Notes under the pieces: generated by a model
Told to the model about the DNA's origin: nothing
The model's input: the letters and a program-made list of their open reading frames with translations, nothing else
Databases searched by the model: none
Source of the DNA: DATAEE01 sp963725145
Lineage (GTDB): Bacteria > Acidobacteriota > Vicinamibacteria > Vicinamibacterales > 2-12-FULL-66-21
Assembly: GCA_963725145.1 (NCBI GenBank)
Contig: CAVRXL010000012.1
Coordinates: 1,736,001 to 1,800,000 of the forward strand
Reading direction: 5' to 3'
DNA: 64,000 nt
Made by a program: the position numbers and the translations under genes
Shown: one piece after another, positions 39,120-47,232 of the stretch
Position numbering within the stretch: position 1 is the first letter of the stretch
How the letters are laid out: every line of letters begins with the position of its first letter

Positions 39120-39893
39120 AGATCCTCCGCAACTGGCACCGACCCGCGCGTCACGAGGGCCGGGCTGACAAGCGCCGAAGACTCACGATCCAGATAGACC
39201 GTCACGTCACGATGCGTCCGGAGGATCGAGGCAGGGGCTGCCGGCGTGATCGGGCCTTCGAGACAGGCCCGCACGGCCTCCGCCTTGCGCCGATCCGGCA
39301 CGACGCACAGAACCGCGTTCGCCGAGAGAATCTGCCGCACCGACATCGAGATCGCGGTGTCCGGCACGTCCGCAAGGCTTCGCGAACCAGCCCTCGCCGA
39401 CCTGCTGCCGGCGGCACGCCTCGTCCAGCCGGACGATGATGTAGGGCGCCTCCGTCACGAAGTCCGCGGGCGGATCGTTGAACGCCAGGTGTCCGTTTTC
39501 GCCGATCCCGACGAACGCGACGTCGATCGGCGTCCGGCGCACGGCCTCACCCACGCTGTGGAGGACCGAGGCCGGGTCCGCCTCTCCGTCGAGCAGATGG
39601 TAGTCGAGAATGCCGGCCGGGCGAATCAGACGCTCGAGCAGGTACTTCCGGAAACTGGCGGGATGATCGATCGGAAGGCCGATGTACTCGTCCAAGTGGA
39701 ACATCTCGACACGGCGCCAGTCGACGTCAGGCTCGCGCGTGAGCCGTTCCAGGAACTCGAACTGCGACGCGCCGGTCGCGGCGATGATGCGGGCCCGCGG
39801 GCGCGCCGCGAGCGCCGCCCGAAGGCGGGCCGCCGCGTCGGCGGCCGCTGCCGCCGCGAGCGCTGCCCCGTCGGGTGAAATCTTGATCAACAT
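39086..39893 (-). CDS. nagB: Glucosamine-6-phosphate deaminase-like protein (one frameshift)
   Basis: About 269 residues after correction. NagB converts glucosamine-6-phosphate to fructose-6-phosphate and ammonia. IIAATGASQFEFLERL forms the phosphate loop; VEMFHLDEYIGLPIDHPASFRKYL and DVAFVGIGENGHLAFNDPP carry the catalytic Asp, His and Glu. Near 39383 an extra A (GCGAAGCC) shifts the frame; corrected text reads GWFASLADVPDTAISMSVRQIL. It overlaps the amidohydrolase start by 34 bp on the same strand. The symbol rests on motif match; a close 6-phosphogluconolactonase-fold relative is the alternative. Confidence 0.85.
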
Positions 39894-39906
39894 CTCATTG
39901 GAGCGC

Positions 39907-39943
39907 GGGCCTCTTAGGCCCCGCGACCGGGCCTCTCAGGCCC
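39907..39943. repeat. Two tandem GGGCCT / AGGCCC hairpins
   Basis: Arms GGGCCT and AGGCCC surround CTT (39907-39921) and CTC (39929-39943). They occupy the divergent gap between nagB and the TIM-barrel gene at 39995. Confidence 0.75.
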
Positions 39944-39994
39944 AGCGCGCCGCCGGGAAGAATAATATGATTCGTCTCGAAACGGAGGCGCGGA

Positions 39995-40888
39995 ATGCAT
40001 CGCAGGGCTTTCCTCCACTCTCTCGCGGCCACGCTCGTGGTCCCGCCGGTCCTGGCGCAGCCCCGGCGCGCGCAGGCCCCAATTGGATTCTCGACTCTGG
40101 GCTGCCCCGCCTGGGACTGGATCCCCATCCTCGACTTCGCGGCGAAACAGGGCTTCGCCTCTATTGAACTCCGTGGGATCCAGAAAGCCATGGATCTGAC
40201 CGAGCGGCCGGAGTTCAGCCCCGGCCGGATTCAACAGTCGAAGAAGGAGCTGGCCGACCGTGGGCTGCGCGTCTCCTGCCTCGGCGCCTCGGCGCGGATG
40301 CACGAGACCGAGCCGGACGTGCTGAAGGCACAAATGGCGGAGGCACGGCGGTTCATCGACCTCGCCGCGGCGCTGGGCGCGCCGTACGTGCGAGTCTTCG
40401 GGGACAAGTTGGACGCGGCACGGCGGGAGCAGGTGCTGGCGCATGTCTCGTCCGGCCTCGGCGAGTTGGGGCGCTACGCCGGCGACCGCGGCGTCGTCGT
40501 GCTGATCGAATCGCACGGCGACTTCGTCCAGTCGCCGACGCTGAAGGAGCTCCTCGAGCGGGCGGCGTCGCCGCACGTGGCGTTACTCTGGGACGCGCAC
40601 CACACGTATGCCGCCGGCAAGGAGGAACCGGAGCAGACGTTCGCTGCGCTCGGCAAATATATCCGCCACACGCATCTGAAGGACTCGCGGCCCGGCGAGA
40701 AAGAACGGCAGTACGTGCTCACCGGCGAAGGCGACGTTCCCGTCAAGCGTCAGGTGCAGATCCTCGCGAAGGCAGGCTACAAGGGCGATTACTCGTTTGA
40801 ATGGGAGAAGCGCTGGCACCCGGAGATTCCAGACCCGGACGTGGCGTTTCCGCATTTCGCGCGCGTCGTGCGCGAGTACCTCGGTTAG
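39995..40888 (+). CDS. Exported sugar-phosphate isomerase/epimerase-like TIM barrel
   Basis: A 297-residue protein with a Tat-like leader (MHRRAFLHSLAATLVVPPVLAQ) and then an AP-endonuclease-2/xylose-isomerase-like barrel: IGFSTLGCPAWDWIPILDFAAKQGFASIELRG opens it. Metal-ligand candidates are Glu and His in VVVLIESHGDF, Asp-His-His in LLWDAHHTY, His in YIRHTHLKDS and Glu in YSFEWEKRWHPEI. It probably isomerises or epimerises a sugar or inositol derivative outside the cytoplasm; the substrate is unknown. It is divergent from nagB across two short hairpins. Confidence 0.85.
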   Translation: MHRRAFLHSLAATLVVPPVLAQPRRAQAPIGFSTLGCPAWDWIPILDFAAKQGFASIELRGIQKAMDLTERPEFSPGRIQQSKKELADRGLRVSCLGASARMHETEPDVLKAQMAEARRFIDLAAALGAPYVRVFGDKLDAARREQVLAHVSSGLGELGRYAGDRGVVVLIESHGDFVQSPTLKELLERAASPHVALLWDAHHTYAAGKEEPEQTFAALGKYIRHTHLKDSRPGEKERQYVLTGEGDVPVKRQVQILAKAGYKGDYSFEWEKRWHPEIPDPDVAFPHFARVVREYLG

Positions 40889-40906
40889 GCAGCCCTGAAG
40901 GGCTGC
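40889..40906. repeat. GCAGCCCT-GA-AGGGCTGC palindrome with GCTACA flank
   Basis: A perfect 8-bp stem around GA, followed by GCTACATG, between two convergent genes. It is a member of the CTGAAG-core palindrome set. It may act as a terminator, though no T-tract follows. Confidence 0.8.
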
Positions 40907-40925
40907 GCTACATGTTGTCGCGAGC

Positions 40926-42170
40926 TCATTTCGACGGCGTTCTTCGGAGCTCGTCGAGGTCCTGCCGGATCCTCTGCAGCTGTTTTCTCTCGCTTCTGGT
41001 CGCGGCCGGGGCCGACGGACTCGCGTAGAAGGCCAGGATGTTCCCGCGCAGCGCGGCGGGCACGCCTTTGAACTCGCGCTCGCCGAGCTTGTCGAGCAGG
41101 CGCGCGTAGGCCTCGTCCGCGAGACGGTAGTCCCCTGCTTTGACCGGGCGGCCCGTATCGAAGTTGCGATTCTCGAGGCTGAGACGATTGCGCGAGGCAG
41201 CCGCGACGAACGCCCGATAGCGCTGGACGGTCGCGGTAAAGCTCTCGAGGAAGAGCTTCTCTGCCTCCGGCGTCAGCGGTTGGAACGCCAGCGTCTTGAA
41301 CGGGCCGATCTTCGGGACGATTCGAAGCAGCGCGGCGCCCAGCTTGTGCCAGAAGTTCGGCCGCTTGTATTCCGTGCCCCAGAGGCGCTCGTAGTCGGCG
41401 CGCGAGATCCTGAACATGAACTGCTCGCGCGTCATTTCCGGGGCGAGCGCGGCGATCTCGTCGTACCGGCTCTCCCACGCCACCTTCGTCATCTCCGGGA
41501 TTGTCGTACTCACCGTCCAGCGGAACGTTCCGATGGCGAGCCCGAGGTTCGTGAAGACATCGTCGAGATCGAGTCCGTACGTGGCCGAGAACGCCCGTTC
41601 GAGGACCGGCTTCGAAACTTCGAAGCCAATGAAGTCGCGATACGCGTCCGGCAGATACCGGCCGCGCGCGACCTGCAGCACGTCGAAGCCCAGCTCCGTT
41701 CTAAGGTGGGCGGTCGGATGATCCTGATACGTGACGCGATCACCGAACTTCGCCCGGAGCTTGGGATAGGTGATCGGCACGGCGAGATTGACGGCGCTGG
41801 GATGACCGACATTGTCCGCGGCGTAATGCGCGAGCGCGCCCAGCGCAAACGCGAGCTCCTCCGTGTTCCGCGCCTCGCGCACTAGTGCCTCGACGAAATC
41901 TCCGCTGCGGACGTAGTGCGTGAGATCACCGAACAGGCGGCTCGAAAACGGATAGTAGCCAAGGTCCTGAATCAGGCACCCGCCGTACGCAAAAGCACGC
42001 GCCCGCAGAAGCTCATCGGCAGAAGGGCGGAATCGCGCGCGCAGCACTGGCAGGATGGCGTCGTCCCACGCCGCGTCGACAATCGCCTCGTGGGTCAACA
42101 CCGAGTAGGCTCGTGCGTCGCGAGCCGGAAGGACGAGGCAGATCGTCACAAGGACGAGGATCCGGCCCAT
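40926..42170 (-). CDS. Secreted zinc-dependent phospholipase C family protein
   Basis: About 414 residues. ATG 42170 is chosen because it starts a signal peptide (MGRILVLVTICLVLPARDARA); a longer frame begins at 42218. The mature protein opens YSVLTHEAIVDAAWDD, and FALGALAHYAADNVGHPSAVN carries clustered His and Asp residues, as in the zinc phospholipase C/S1-P1 nuclease fold. YQDHPTAHLRTELGFD may complete the zinc site. The C-terminal third is helical and basic. Activity on lipids is possible but unproven. It is divergent from the creatininase gene. Confidence 0.82.
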   Translation of the reverse strand: MGRILVLVTICLVLPARDARAYSVLTHEAIVDAAWDDAILPVLRARFRPSADELLRARAFAYGGCLIQDLGYYPFSSRLFGDLTHYVRSGDFVEALVREARNTEELAFALGALAHYAADNVGHPSAVNLAVPITYPKLRAKFGDRVTYQDHPTAHLRTELGFDVLQVARGRYLPDAYRDFIGFEVSKPVLERAFSATYGLDLDDVFTNLGLAIGTFRWTVSTTIPEMTKVAWESRYDEIAALAPEMTREQFMFRISRADYERLWGTEYKRPNFWHKLGAALLRIVPKIGPFKTLAFQPLTPEAEKLFLESFTATVQRYRAFVAAASRNRLSLENRNFDTGRPVKAGDYRLADEAYARLLDKLGEREFKGVPAALRGNILAFYASPSAPAATRSERKQLQRIRQDLDELRRTPSK

Positions 42171-42238
42171 CAGTCGAGACGAAGCAAGCCTGATGCCTGT
42201 CTGAGTGATAAGCTCCATGGCCCATCGAGAGGTGATTC

Positions 42239-43030
42239 ATGAAACGCGCGACCGTGTTCCTGGGTGAGATGACCAATCCCGAGGTCGAGGAGTTTCTGAC
42301 GCGGCACAACGCCGTCATCGTGCCGACCGGCGCGACCGAGCAGCACGGGCCGCATGCGCCACTCGCGACCGACGTCCTCATCCCCCAGGAAATCGCGCGC
42401 CGGGTCGCGCCGAAGATCGGCGCCGTCGTCGCTCCCCCGCTCAGCTACGCACTCTCGTATCCGCACGTCGGCTTCAAGGGGCTCGTGCACATCCGCATCC
42501 CGACGTTCATGGCGCTCGTCGAAGACGTCGCCGTCGCCTTCGCGACCGCTGGCTTCCGCCGGATCATTTTCCTGAACGGCCACTACGACAACACGTACGC
42601 GATCGCCTACGCGTGCGCGAACGCCGCCGACCGCCTGCCGCGAGACGCGAAGGCCTTCCCGCTGAACTACTGGGATGGGTTTCCGGCGGACGTTGCGCGC
42701 GAGTACATCAGCCTCGCGAAAGGCATGCACGCCAACGCGGCCGAGACCGGCGCCATTCTCGCGATCGACCCGGGCCTGGTCGACATGGACAAAGCCAACA
42801 CCGAGTTCCCTCCGTTCCCGGATTACAAGGTCAATACCGGACCCGTCCACACCGCGTTCTTCTTCACGTCTCCCGGCTCGGTGTACTGGGCCACGAAGTC
42901 CGGCACCTGGGGCGACGCCACGCAGGCGACGAAGGAGCTCGGAGAGCGCTATCTCCAGGCAGGGGTGGATGCGACGATCGCCGTACTGGCTGATCTGGAA
43001 AAGACGTTCGCCGCGATGCCGCCACGGTAG
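42239..43030 (+). CDS. Creatininase family amidohydrolase
   Basis: A 263-residue metal-dependent amidohydrolase of the creatininase/MftE fold. Metal and catalytic residues lie in VPTGATEQHGPHAPLATD (Glu, His, Asp), LNGHYDN and HANAAETG. The full domain is present without a signal peptide. Family members hydrolyse creatinine or other cyclic amides, or process peptide cofactors; the substrate here is unknown. A Shine-Dalgarno-like GAGAGGTGATTC precedes ATG 42239. It is followed by a 38-bp inverted repeat and then a convergent P450 gene. Confidence 0.9.
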   Translation: MKRATVFLGEMTNPEVEEFLTRHNAVIVPTGATEQHGPHAPLATDVLIPQEIARRVAPKIGAVVAPPLSYALSYPHVGFKGLVHIRIPTFMALVEDVAVAFATAGFRRIIFLNGHYDNTYAIAYACANAADRLPRDAKAFPLNYWDGFPADVAREYISLAKGMHANAAETGAILAIDPGLVDMDKANTEFPPFPDYKVNTGPVHTAFFFTSPGSVYWATKSGTWGDATQATKELGERYLQAGVDATIAVLADLEKTFAAMPPR

Positions 43031-43036
43031 GGAGTC

Positions 43037-43149
43037 GCGGGTGGCTCACTTGGGGTGTCCTTCTGCGGCGAGCCTGAAGCTTTAATCCGTGCGCCTGTTT
43101 GGTCGGGAGGGGGCTCGCCGCACAAGGACACCCCAAGTGAGCCACCCGC
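43037..43149. repeat. 38-bp inverted repeat between convergent genes
   Basis: The left arm (43037-43074) and right arm (43112-43149) are reverse complements with a single mismatch, separated by 37 bp. The arms contain TCACTTGGGGTGTCCTT and AAGGACACCCCAAGTGA. The element fills almost the whole gap between creatininase and P450, and the right arm ends at the last base before overlap with the P450 stop. It could be a strong bidirectional terminator or a miniature mobile element. Confidence 0.9.
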
Positions 43150-44499
43150 TTAGAAGGACGCGCGATGTACCGTCATCTTCACCCCGTAGCGCGGCCGCAG
43201 CGTAATGAGCGCCTGCGGCTCGACCGGGTGTCCCGCCACGAGATCCAGCGAGTAGCGCTGCGAGATCATTGCCATGATGATCGTCGCCTCCATCACGGCG
43301 AATTGATTGCCGATGCATTGGCGCGGCCCGGCGCCAAACGGAATGTACGCGAAGCGATGGCGCCGCGCCGACCGCTCGGGCGAGAAACGCTCGGGATCGA
43401 AGACTTCGGGATTTGGCCAGAGCGACGGCCGCCGGTGAAGAACGAAGGGGATCATGAAGACGAGATGCCCCTTGTCGATGCGGTATCCGCTCAGGCGATC
43501 CTCGCCGAGCGCCTGCCGTGAGAAGCCCCATGCCGGCGGATAGAGGCGCACGGTTTCGTCGAACACCATCCGCGTGAACGTCAGACGTTCGAGATCGTCG
43601 AACGACGGAGGTCGATCGCCGAGCACGTCTCGCACTTCGCGCGCGAGCCGCGTACGGACCTCCGGGTGCGTCGAGAGCAGATACCACGCCCACGACAGCG
43701 CCAGCGACGTCGTCTCGTGCCCCGCCAGGAGCATCGTCATGACCTCGTCCCGCAGCTGCTTGTCGTTCATGGTCGCGTTCGTCTCTTCATCCCGCGCCGA
43801 CAGGAGCATCGACAGGAGATCGCCGGCGGACGACGGATTGGCGGCGCGCCTGGCCCTGATGATGCGATAAACGACCGCGTCCAGGTCCGCGAGGGCACGC
43901 CGGGCGCGCCGGTTGCGTGCGGTTGGCAACCGCCGCTCGAGCCCGATCGACCAGAAGCTCTCCCCGATGTGCTGATTAATGATCGGCCAGGCCTCGTTCA
44001 CGACGTCCGCGTCGGACCCGAGATCGGTGCTGAACATCGTGCGGACGATGATGTCCTGCGTCATCCGCATCATCTCGTGGACGACGTCGATGCGATCCCC
44101 ATGGTCGGCGAAGCGTTGCCAGCGGTCGACGTGACCCTTCGTGGTCTCCGTCATGGCCGCGACGAGCGCCGCGAGCCGCTGGCGATGGAACGCCGGCTGG
44201 GCGAGCCGGCGCTGGCGCAGCCAGAAGTCGTCCTCGCTGGTCAACAGGCCGGTGCCGAGCCCGGGCTTCAGGCGCTCATACAACGGGCTCTTGTGATAGT
44301 TGCGGTTGTTGTCCTGGAGAACGTGCTTGATGTCGTCCGGCTGGCACGCAAGGTAGCCGTGGTACGCGCCGACTTTCATGTGGACGAAGTCGCCGAACCG
44401 GTCGGCCGCATCGATGTAGACGCGGAGCGGATCCTTCCGCAGATACGGCAGCATCCCGATGACCGGGTAGCCGCGGGGTCCTGGAGGGGAGGCGTTCAT
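43150..44499 (-). CDS. Cytochrome P450
   Basis: A 449-residue haem monooxygenase. The I-helix oxygen-binding motif is AGHETTSLAL, the K-helix ExxR is in FDETVRLYPPAWG, and the haem-ligand Cys is in FGAGPRQCIG (about residue 395). The N-terminal PPGPRGYPVIGMLPYL and the CYP4/CYP102-like layout suggest fatty-acid or terpene oxidation by family resemblance only. ATG 44499 is preferred over a longer frame from 44634 because it lies just before the proline-rich start of the fold. No redox partner gene or biosynthetic cluster is nearby. Confidence 0.95.
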   Translation of the reverse strand: MNASPPGPRGYPVIGMLPYLRKDPLRVYIDAADRFGDFVHMKVGAYHGYLACQPDDIKHVLQDNNRNYHKSPLYERLKPGLGTGLLTSEDDFWLRQRRLAQPAFHRQRLAALVAAMTETTKGHVDRWQRFADHGDRIDVVHEMMRMTQDIIVRTMFSTDLGSDADVVNEAWPIINQHIGESFWSIGLERRLPTARNRRARRALADLDAVVYRIIRARRAANPSSAGDLLSMLLSARDEETNATMNDKQLRDEVMTMLLAGHETTSLALSWAWYLLSTHPEVRTRLAREVRDVLGDRPPSFDDLERLTFTRMVFDETVRLYPPAWGFSRQALGEDRLSGYRIDKGHLVFMIPFVLHRRPSLWPNPEVFDPERFSPERSARRHRFAYIPFGAGPRQCIGNQFAVMEATIIMAMISQRYSLDLVAGHPVEPQALITLRPRYGVKMTVHRASF

Positions 44500-44657
44500 C
44501 AGCGTACAAAACCTCTTCCGTTCGGTTCGAGCCTGGTGTACTATGCGCCAACTCCCACCCGGCGAGTCATCTGCGCTTGCCGATGCGATCCCCTCGGGCT
44601 GTCGAGGTTCCCAGGCCTCGGCGATAGACGGCACGCCGTACTTGGAGGAACCTTGTC

Positions 44658-45578
44658 ATGTTTCATGTCGCTCCCCGCGGAGCCAGCGAAGGACACCCAT
44701 TCGACCGGACCGGGACGCCAGCTTTGCCATCTGAGCCGAACACTCGGCCACCGCTTGCGAACGCCCGCGAGGACGCGGACGCGATTCGCGCGGAGGCGGA
44801 ACGGCAGGCGGCGCAGATCATCCGGGACGCCGAGGAACGGGCCGACCTGCTGTTGAAAGCCCGTCTCGCGTACGCCGAGCGCGAGCTGGACCGGTTGCGC
44901 TCGCTCAGGCGCAACATCGGAACACTGCTCGAGGGCAGCGTCTCCGCGCTGCGCGTGGTCGAGCACATGCTGCCGAACGACCGCACCCGCGGCGGCGAAT
45001 CTGAATCCGCGGTCCCCGCCCTTTCCCTGGTGCGCGCGTTCGCCGGCCGGTACAGATACGCGATGATTGTCGCGCTCTGCCTGGCCATTGCAGGCGCGCT
45101 CGCGGGCGCGGCGTGGTATGCCGCGCTCCCGGAGCCTGCGCCGGCGCAAGCGGAGACAAGGGCGCGCGCCGCCGACGTTCCACTGCCGGCGCCTGTCGTT
45201 CGCCAGCCGGATGTGGCTTTCACGCCACCCGCGCCGTCGCTCGCACCGGCTGCGACCACCGGCGCCTCCCCCGCGGCGGCGATCGTCTCGGCCTCGACGG
45301 ATCGGTCCGCGGCCCTGACGGTTCTGCTCTCGGCCGAGCGGCAGTGCTGGATCCGGGCCACGGTCGACGGCGAGCGGGTCATCGAACGCCTGCTCGAAGC
45401 CGATCAGGAGCTGGTCGTGACGGCGCGCGAGAGCGTTCTGCTCAGGGTCGGCGACGCTGGCGCGCTCTCGACGACCATCAACGGCAAGCGGGCGCAGCGG
45501 TTTGGGGGGCCGGGCGAGGTGATCACGAGGCAGATCACGCGACAGAACTATTCCCGCTGGCTCCTGGGTCTGTCCTGA
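44658..45578 (+). CDS. Coiled-coil membrane protein with DUF4115 (RodZ-like) domain
   Basis: A 306-residue single-pass membrane protein. Residues 35-105 form an Ala/Glu/Arg-rich coiled coil (DADAIRAEAERQAAQIIRDAEERADLL). One helix follows (YAMIVALCLAIAGALAGAAWYAA, about 134-156), then a Pro/Ala-rich linker. The C-terminal domain ALTVLLSAERQCWIRATVDGERVIERLLEADQELVV ... LLRVGDAGALSTTINGKRA matches DUF4115, found at the end of the cell-shape protein RodZ. The N-terminal RodZ helix-turn-helix is replaced by the coiled coil. A role in envelope or cytoskeletal linkage is conceivable. The 158-bp gap to the divergent P450 contains no other gene. Confidence 0.75.
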   Translation: MFHVAPRGASEGHPFDRTGTPALPSEPNTRPPLANAREDADAIRAEAERQAAQIIRDAEERADLLLKARLAYAERELDRLRSLRRNIGTLLEGSVSALRVVEHMLPNDRTRGGESESAVPALSLVRAFAGRYRYAMIVALCLAIAGALAGAAWYAALPEPAPAQAETRARAADVPLPAPVVRQPDVAFTPPAPSLAPAATTGASPAAAIVSASTDRSAALTVLLSAERQCWIRATVDGERVIERLLEADQELVVTARESVLLRVGDAGALSTTINGKRAQRFGGPGEVITRQITRQNYSRWLLGLS

Positions 45579-45585
45579 GGCGTCG

Positions 45586-45949
45586 TCAGGTTTCCTGAAA
45601 CGTCCGGCCGGTCCGCCTCGACCACGTCGGACCGGTCCGATCCGGCACGTCGAGGGCATTGAAGATGCCGAGGGGGTGTGCGGCGTCGAGGAACCGCGCG
45701 CGCTGCGACTCGAGCGATTTCACCTCGTCGCTGAAGTCGGCCAGGTGCCGCTCGTAGACCAGCGTCTCGCTCCAGGTACTCGACCAGCAGGTACCGCGAC
45801 GGCTGCGCGAGATCCTTCAGGAAGGAGCTGCCCAGGAAAGCGCGGCTCCGTCGTGAAAACGCGGTCCACTCGCCGTCGGCGCCGAAGAAGTGCTCGAACG
45901 CCTCTTGATGTTCCGGCTTGACCTCGAATTGCCAGGCGACCGCGATCAC
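45586..45949 (-). CDS. Antibiotic-biosynthesis-monooxygenase-like small protein (one frameshift)
   Basis: About 121 residues. IAVAWQFEVKPEHQEAFEHFFGADGEWTAFSRRSRAFLGSSFLKD is the beta-alpha start of an ABM dimeric alpha-beta barrel. Near 45770 one base is extra (CTGGAGCGAGACG). Corrected text reads ETLVYERHLADFSDEVKSLESQRARF and ends FQET before TGA at 45586. GTG 45949 is the preferred start; an in-frame TTG at 45970 is longer. ABM proteins include haem-degrading and quinone-oxidising enzymes, and many are of unknown function. Confidence 0.7.
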
Positions 45950-45987
45950 TGGGGCACCCTCCGCGTCCAATCATACCCCACGCGTCC

Positions 45988-46524
45988 TCACCGCGGCGGC
46001 CGCTTTTGGAGCTCCCGCTCGATCTCGTCGAGCCGATCGCTGAACTCGACCCAGCGAGCCTGCTCGGTCGCGAGCTGCGCCGACAGCGCCGATTCCTGCG
46101 CGCGGAGATCTTTTTCCCGCTTGCGCTGCTCGTCGAACACCGCCTTCAGCGGGTTTCCGGACGGGCCGCCTGGCTCCGTCACGCCCTCGTTACGCGCCGC
46201 CTCCTCGAACATCTTCATCTGAGGTGCCAGCAGCGCGCGTGTCCGCTCCACTTCATTCAACTGGTTTCGGTTGGTGTTCAGCTGCTGGAGGATCGAGTTG
46301 ATCCGCTGCTCCTGCAGCTGAAGGCGTCCCACCATCAGCTGGGCCCGGATGCTCGCGCCGGAGACCTGCTGGAGCTCGGTCCGGATCGCCCGCACTTCGG
46401 CCAGGAGGTCGTCCAAGGATGCCGGCGCGGGCTGCCGCTGGGTCTGACCGGATACGCCGGCGACAAGCCCCGCCCCGATCACGAAGATGAGCCCAGAGAT
46501 TCGTCGGACATCACGCGTCACCAT
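45988..46524 (-). CDS. Exported coiled-coil protein of unknown function
   Basis: A 178-residue protein with a signal peptide (ISGLIFVIGAGLVAGVSGQ), then one or two long coiled coils (LDDLLAEVRAIRTELQQVSG, QRINSILQQLNTNRNQLNEVERTRALL, EKDLRAQESALSAQLATEQARWVEFSDRLDEIERELQ). It is probably periplasmic and oligomeric. No enzymatic motif is present. It sits 22 bp downstream of kdpE on the same strand. Confidence 0.7.
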   Translation of the reverse strand: MVTRDVRRISGLIFVIGAGLVAGVSGQTQRQPAPASLDDLLAEVRAIRTELQQVSGASIRAQLMVGRLQLQEQRINSILQQLNTNRNQLNEVERTRALLAPQMKMFEEAARNEGVTEPGGPSGNPLKAVFDEQRKREKDLRAQESALSAQLATEQARWVEFSDRLDEIERELQKRPPR

Positions 46525-46545
46525 TGCACACCTGCCTAGCGAATC

Positions 46546-47232
46546 CTACTCCGCGAAGCGATACCCGACCCACGGCTCGGTCAGGATGTACCGAGGATTG
46601 GCGGGATCCGGCTCGACCTTTTTTCTCACGGCGTTGACGAGCACTCGAAGGTGTTCGGGCTGGTCGACGAAATGCGGGCCCCAGATCTCGCGCAGCAGGG
46701 CCTTGTGCGTGAGGACGCGGCCTGCGTGTCGCGCCAGATAGACGAGCAGCTCGAACTCCTTCGGGGTCAGGCGAATCTCGTCGCCGTTCCGCAGGACGCG
46801 TCGCTTGTCGAAGTCGACCACGAGATCGCCCCGCGTCAACTGCCCGGCCGGCTCCGGCTCTCCCGCCGAGCGACGGAGAGCGACGCGGACACGTGCGAGC
46901 AATTCATCCGGGCCGAAGGGCTTCGTCACGTAGTCGTCGGCCCCGAGGTCGAGCGCCGCCACCTTGTCTCGTTCCGCCTCACGGGCGGAGAGGACGATGA
47001 TCGGCGTGTCCCCGCGCTGGCGCAGCTGCCGGCACACTTCGAGCCCGTCGAGATCCGGCAGCATGAGATCGAGGATCACGAGATTGGGCGGGTCGCGCTC
47101 GAAGGCGTCGAGCGCCGCGCGGCCGGTGGCGGCCGCCTCGACTTCGTACCCCCGCGATCGCAGGAGCGGGGCCATCGCCTTCACGATGGAGGGCTCGTCG
47201 TCCACGATCAGGATCCGCGCGGCGCCCGTCAC
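46546..47232 (-). CDS. kdpE: KdpE-like OmpR-family response regulator
   Basis: 228 residues. The receiver domain has ILIVDDEPSI, phospho-acceptor Asp in LVILDLMLPDLDGLEV, Ser/Thr in IIVLSARE and Lys in YVTKPFGPDELL. The DNA-binding winged helix has LTPKEFELLVYLARHAGRVLTHKALLREIWGP and YILTEPWVGYRF, the KdpE-type ending. GTG 47232 overlaps the kinase stop by GTGA. KdpE switches on kdpFABC under potassium limitation. Here its target operon is about 29 kb away, so control would be in trans. Confidence 0.9.
   Translation of the reverse strand: MTGAARILIVDDEPSIVKAMAPLLRSRGYEVEAAATGRAALDAFERDPPNLVILDLMLPDLDGLEVCRQLRQRGDTPIIVLSAREAERDKVAALDLGADDYVTKPFGPDELLARVRVALRRSAGEPEPAGQLTRGDLVVDFDKRRVLRNGDEIRLTPKEFELLVYLARHAGRVLTHKALLREIWGPHFVDQPEHLRVLVNAVRKKVEPDPANPRYILTEPWVGYRFAE

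Noticed and set aside
43150..44499. Biosynthetic gene cluster around the P450
   Set aside because: No synthase, terpene cyclase or redox partner lies nearby; the P450 stands alone.
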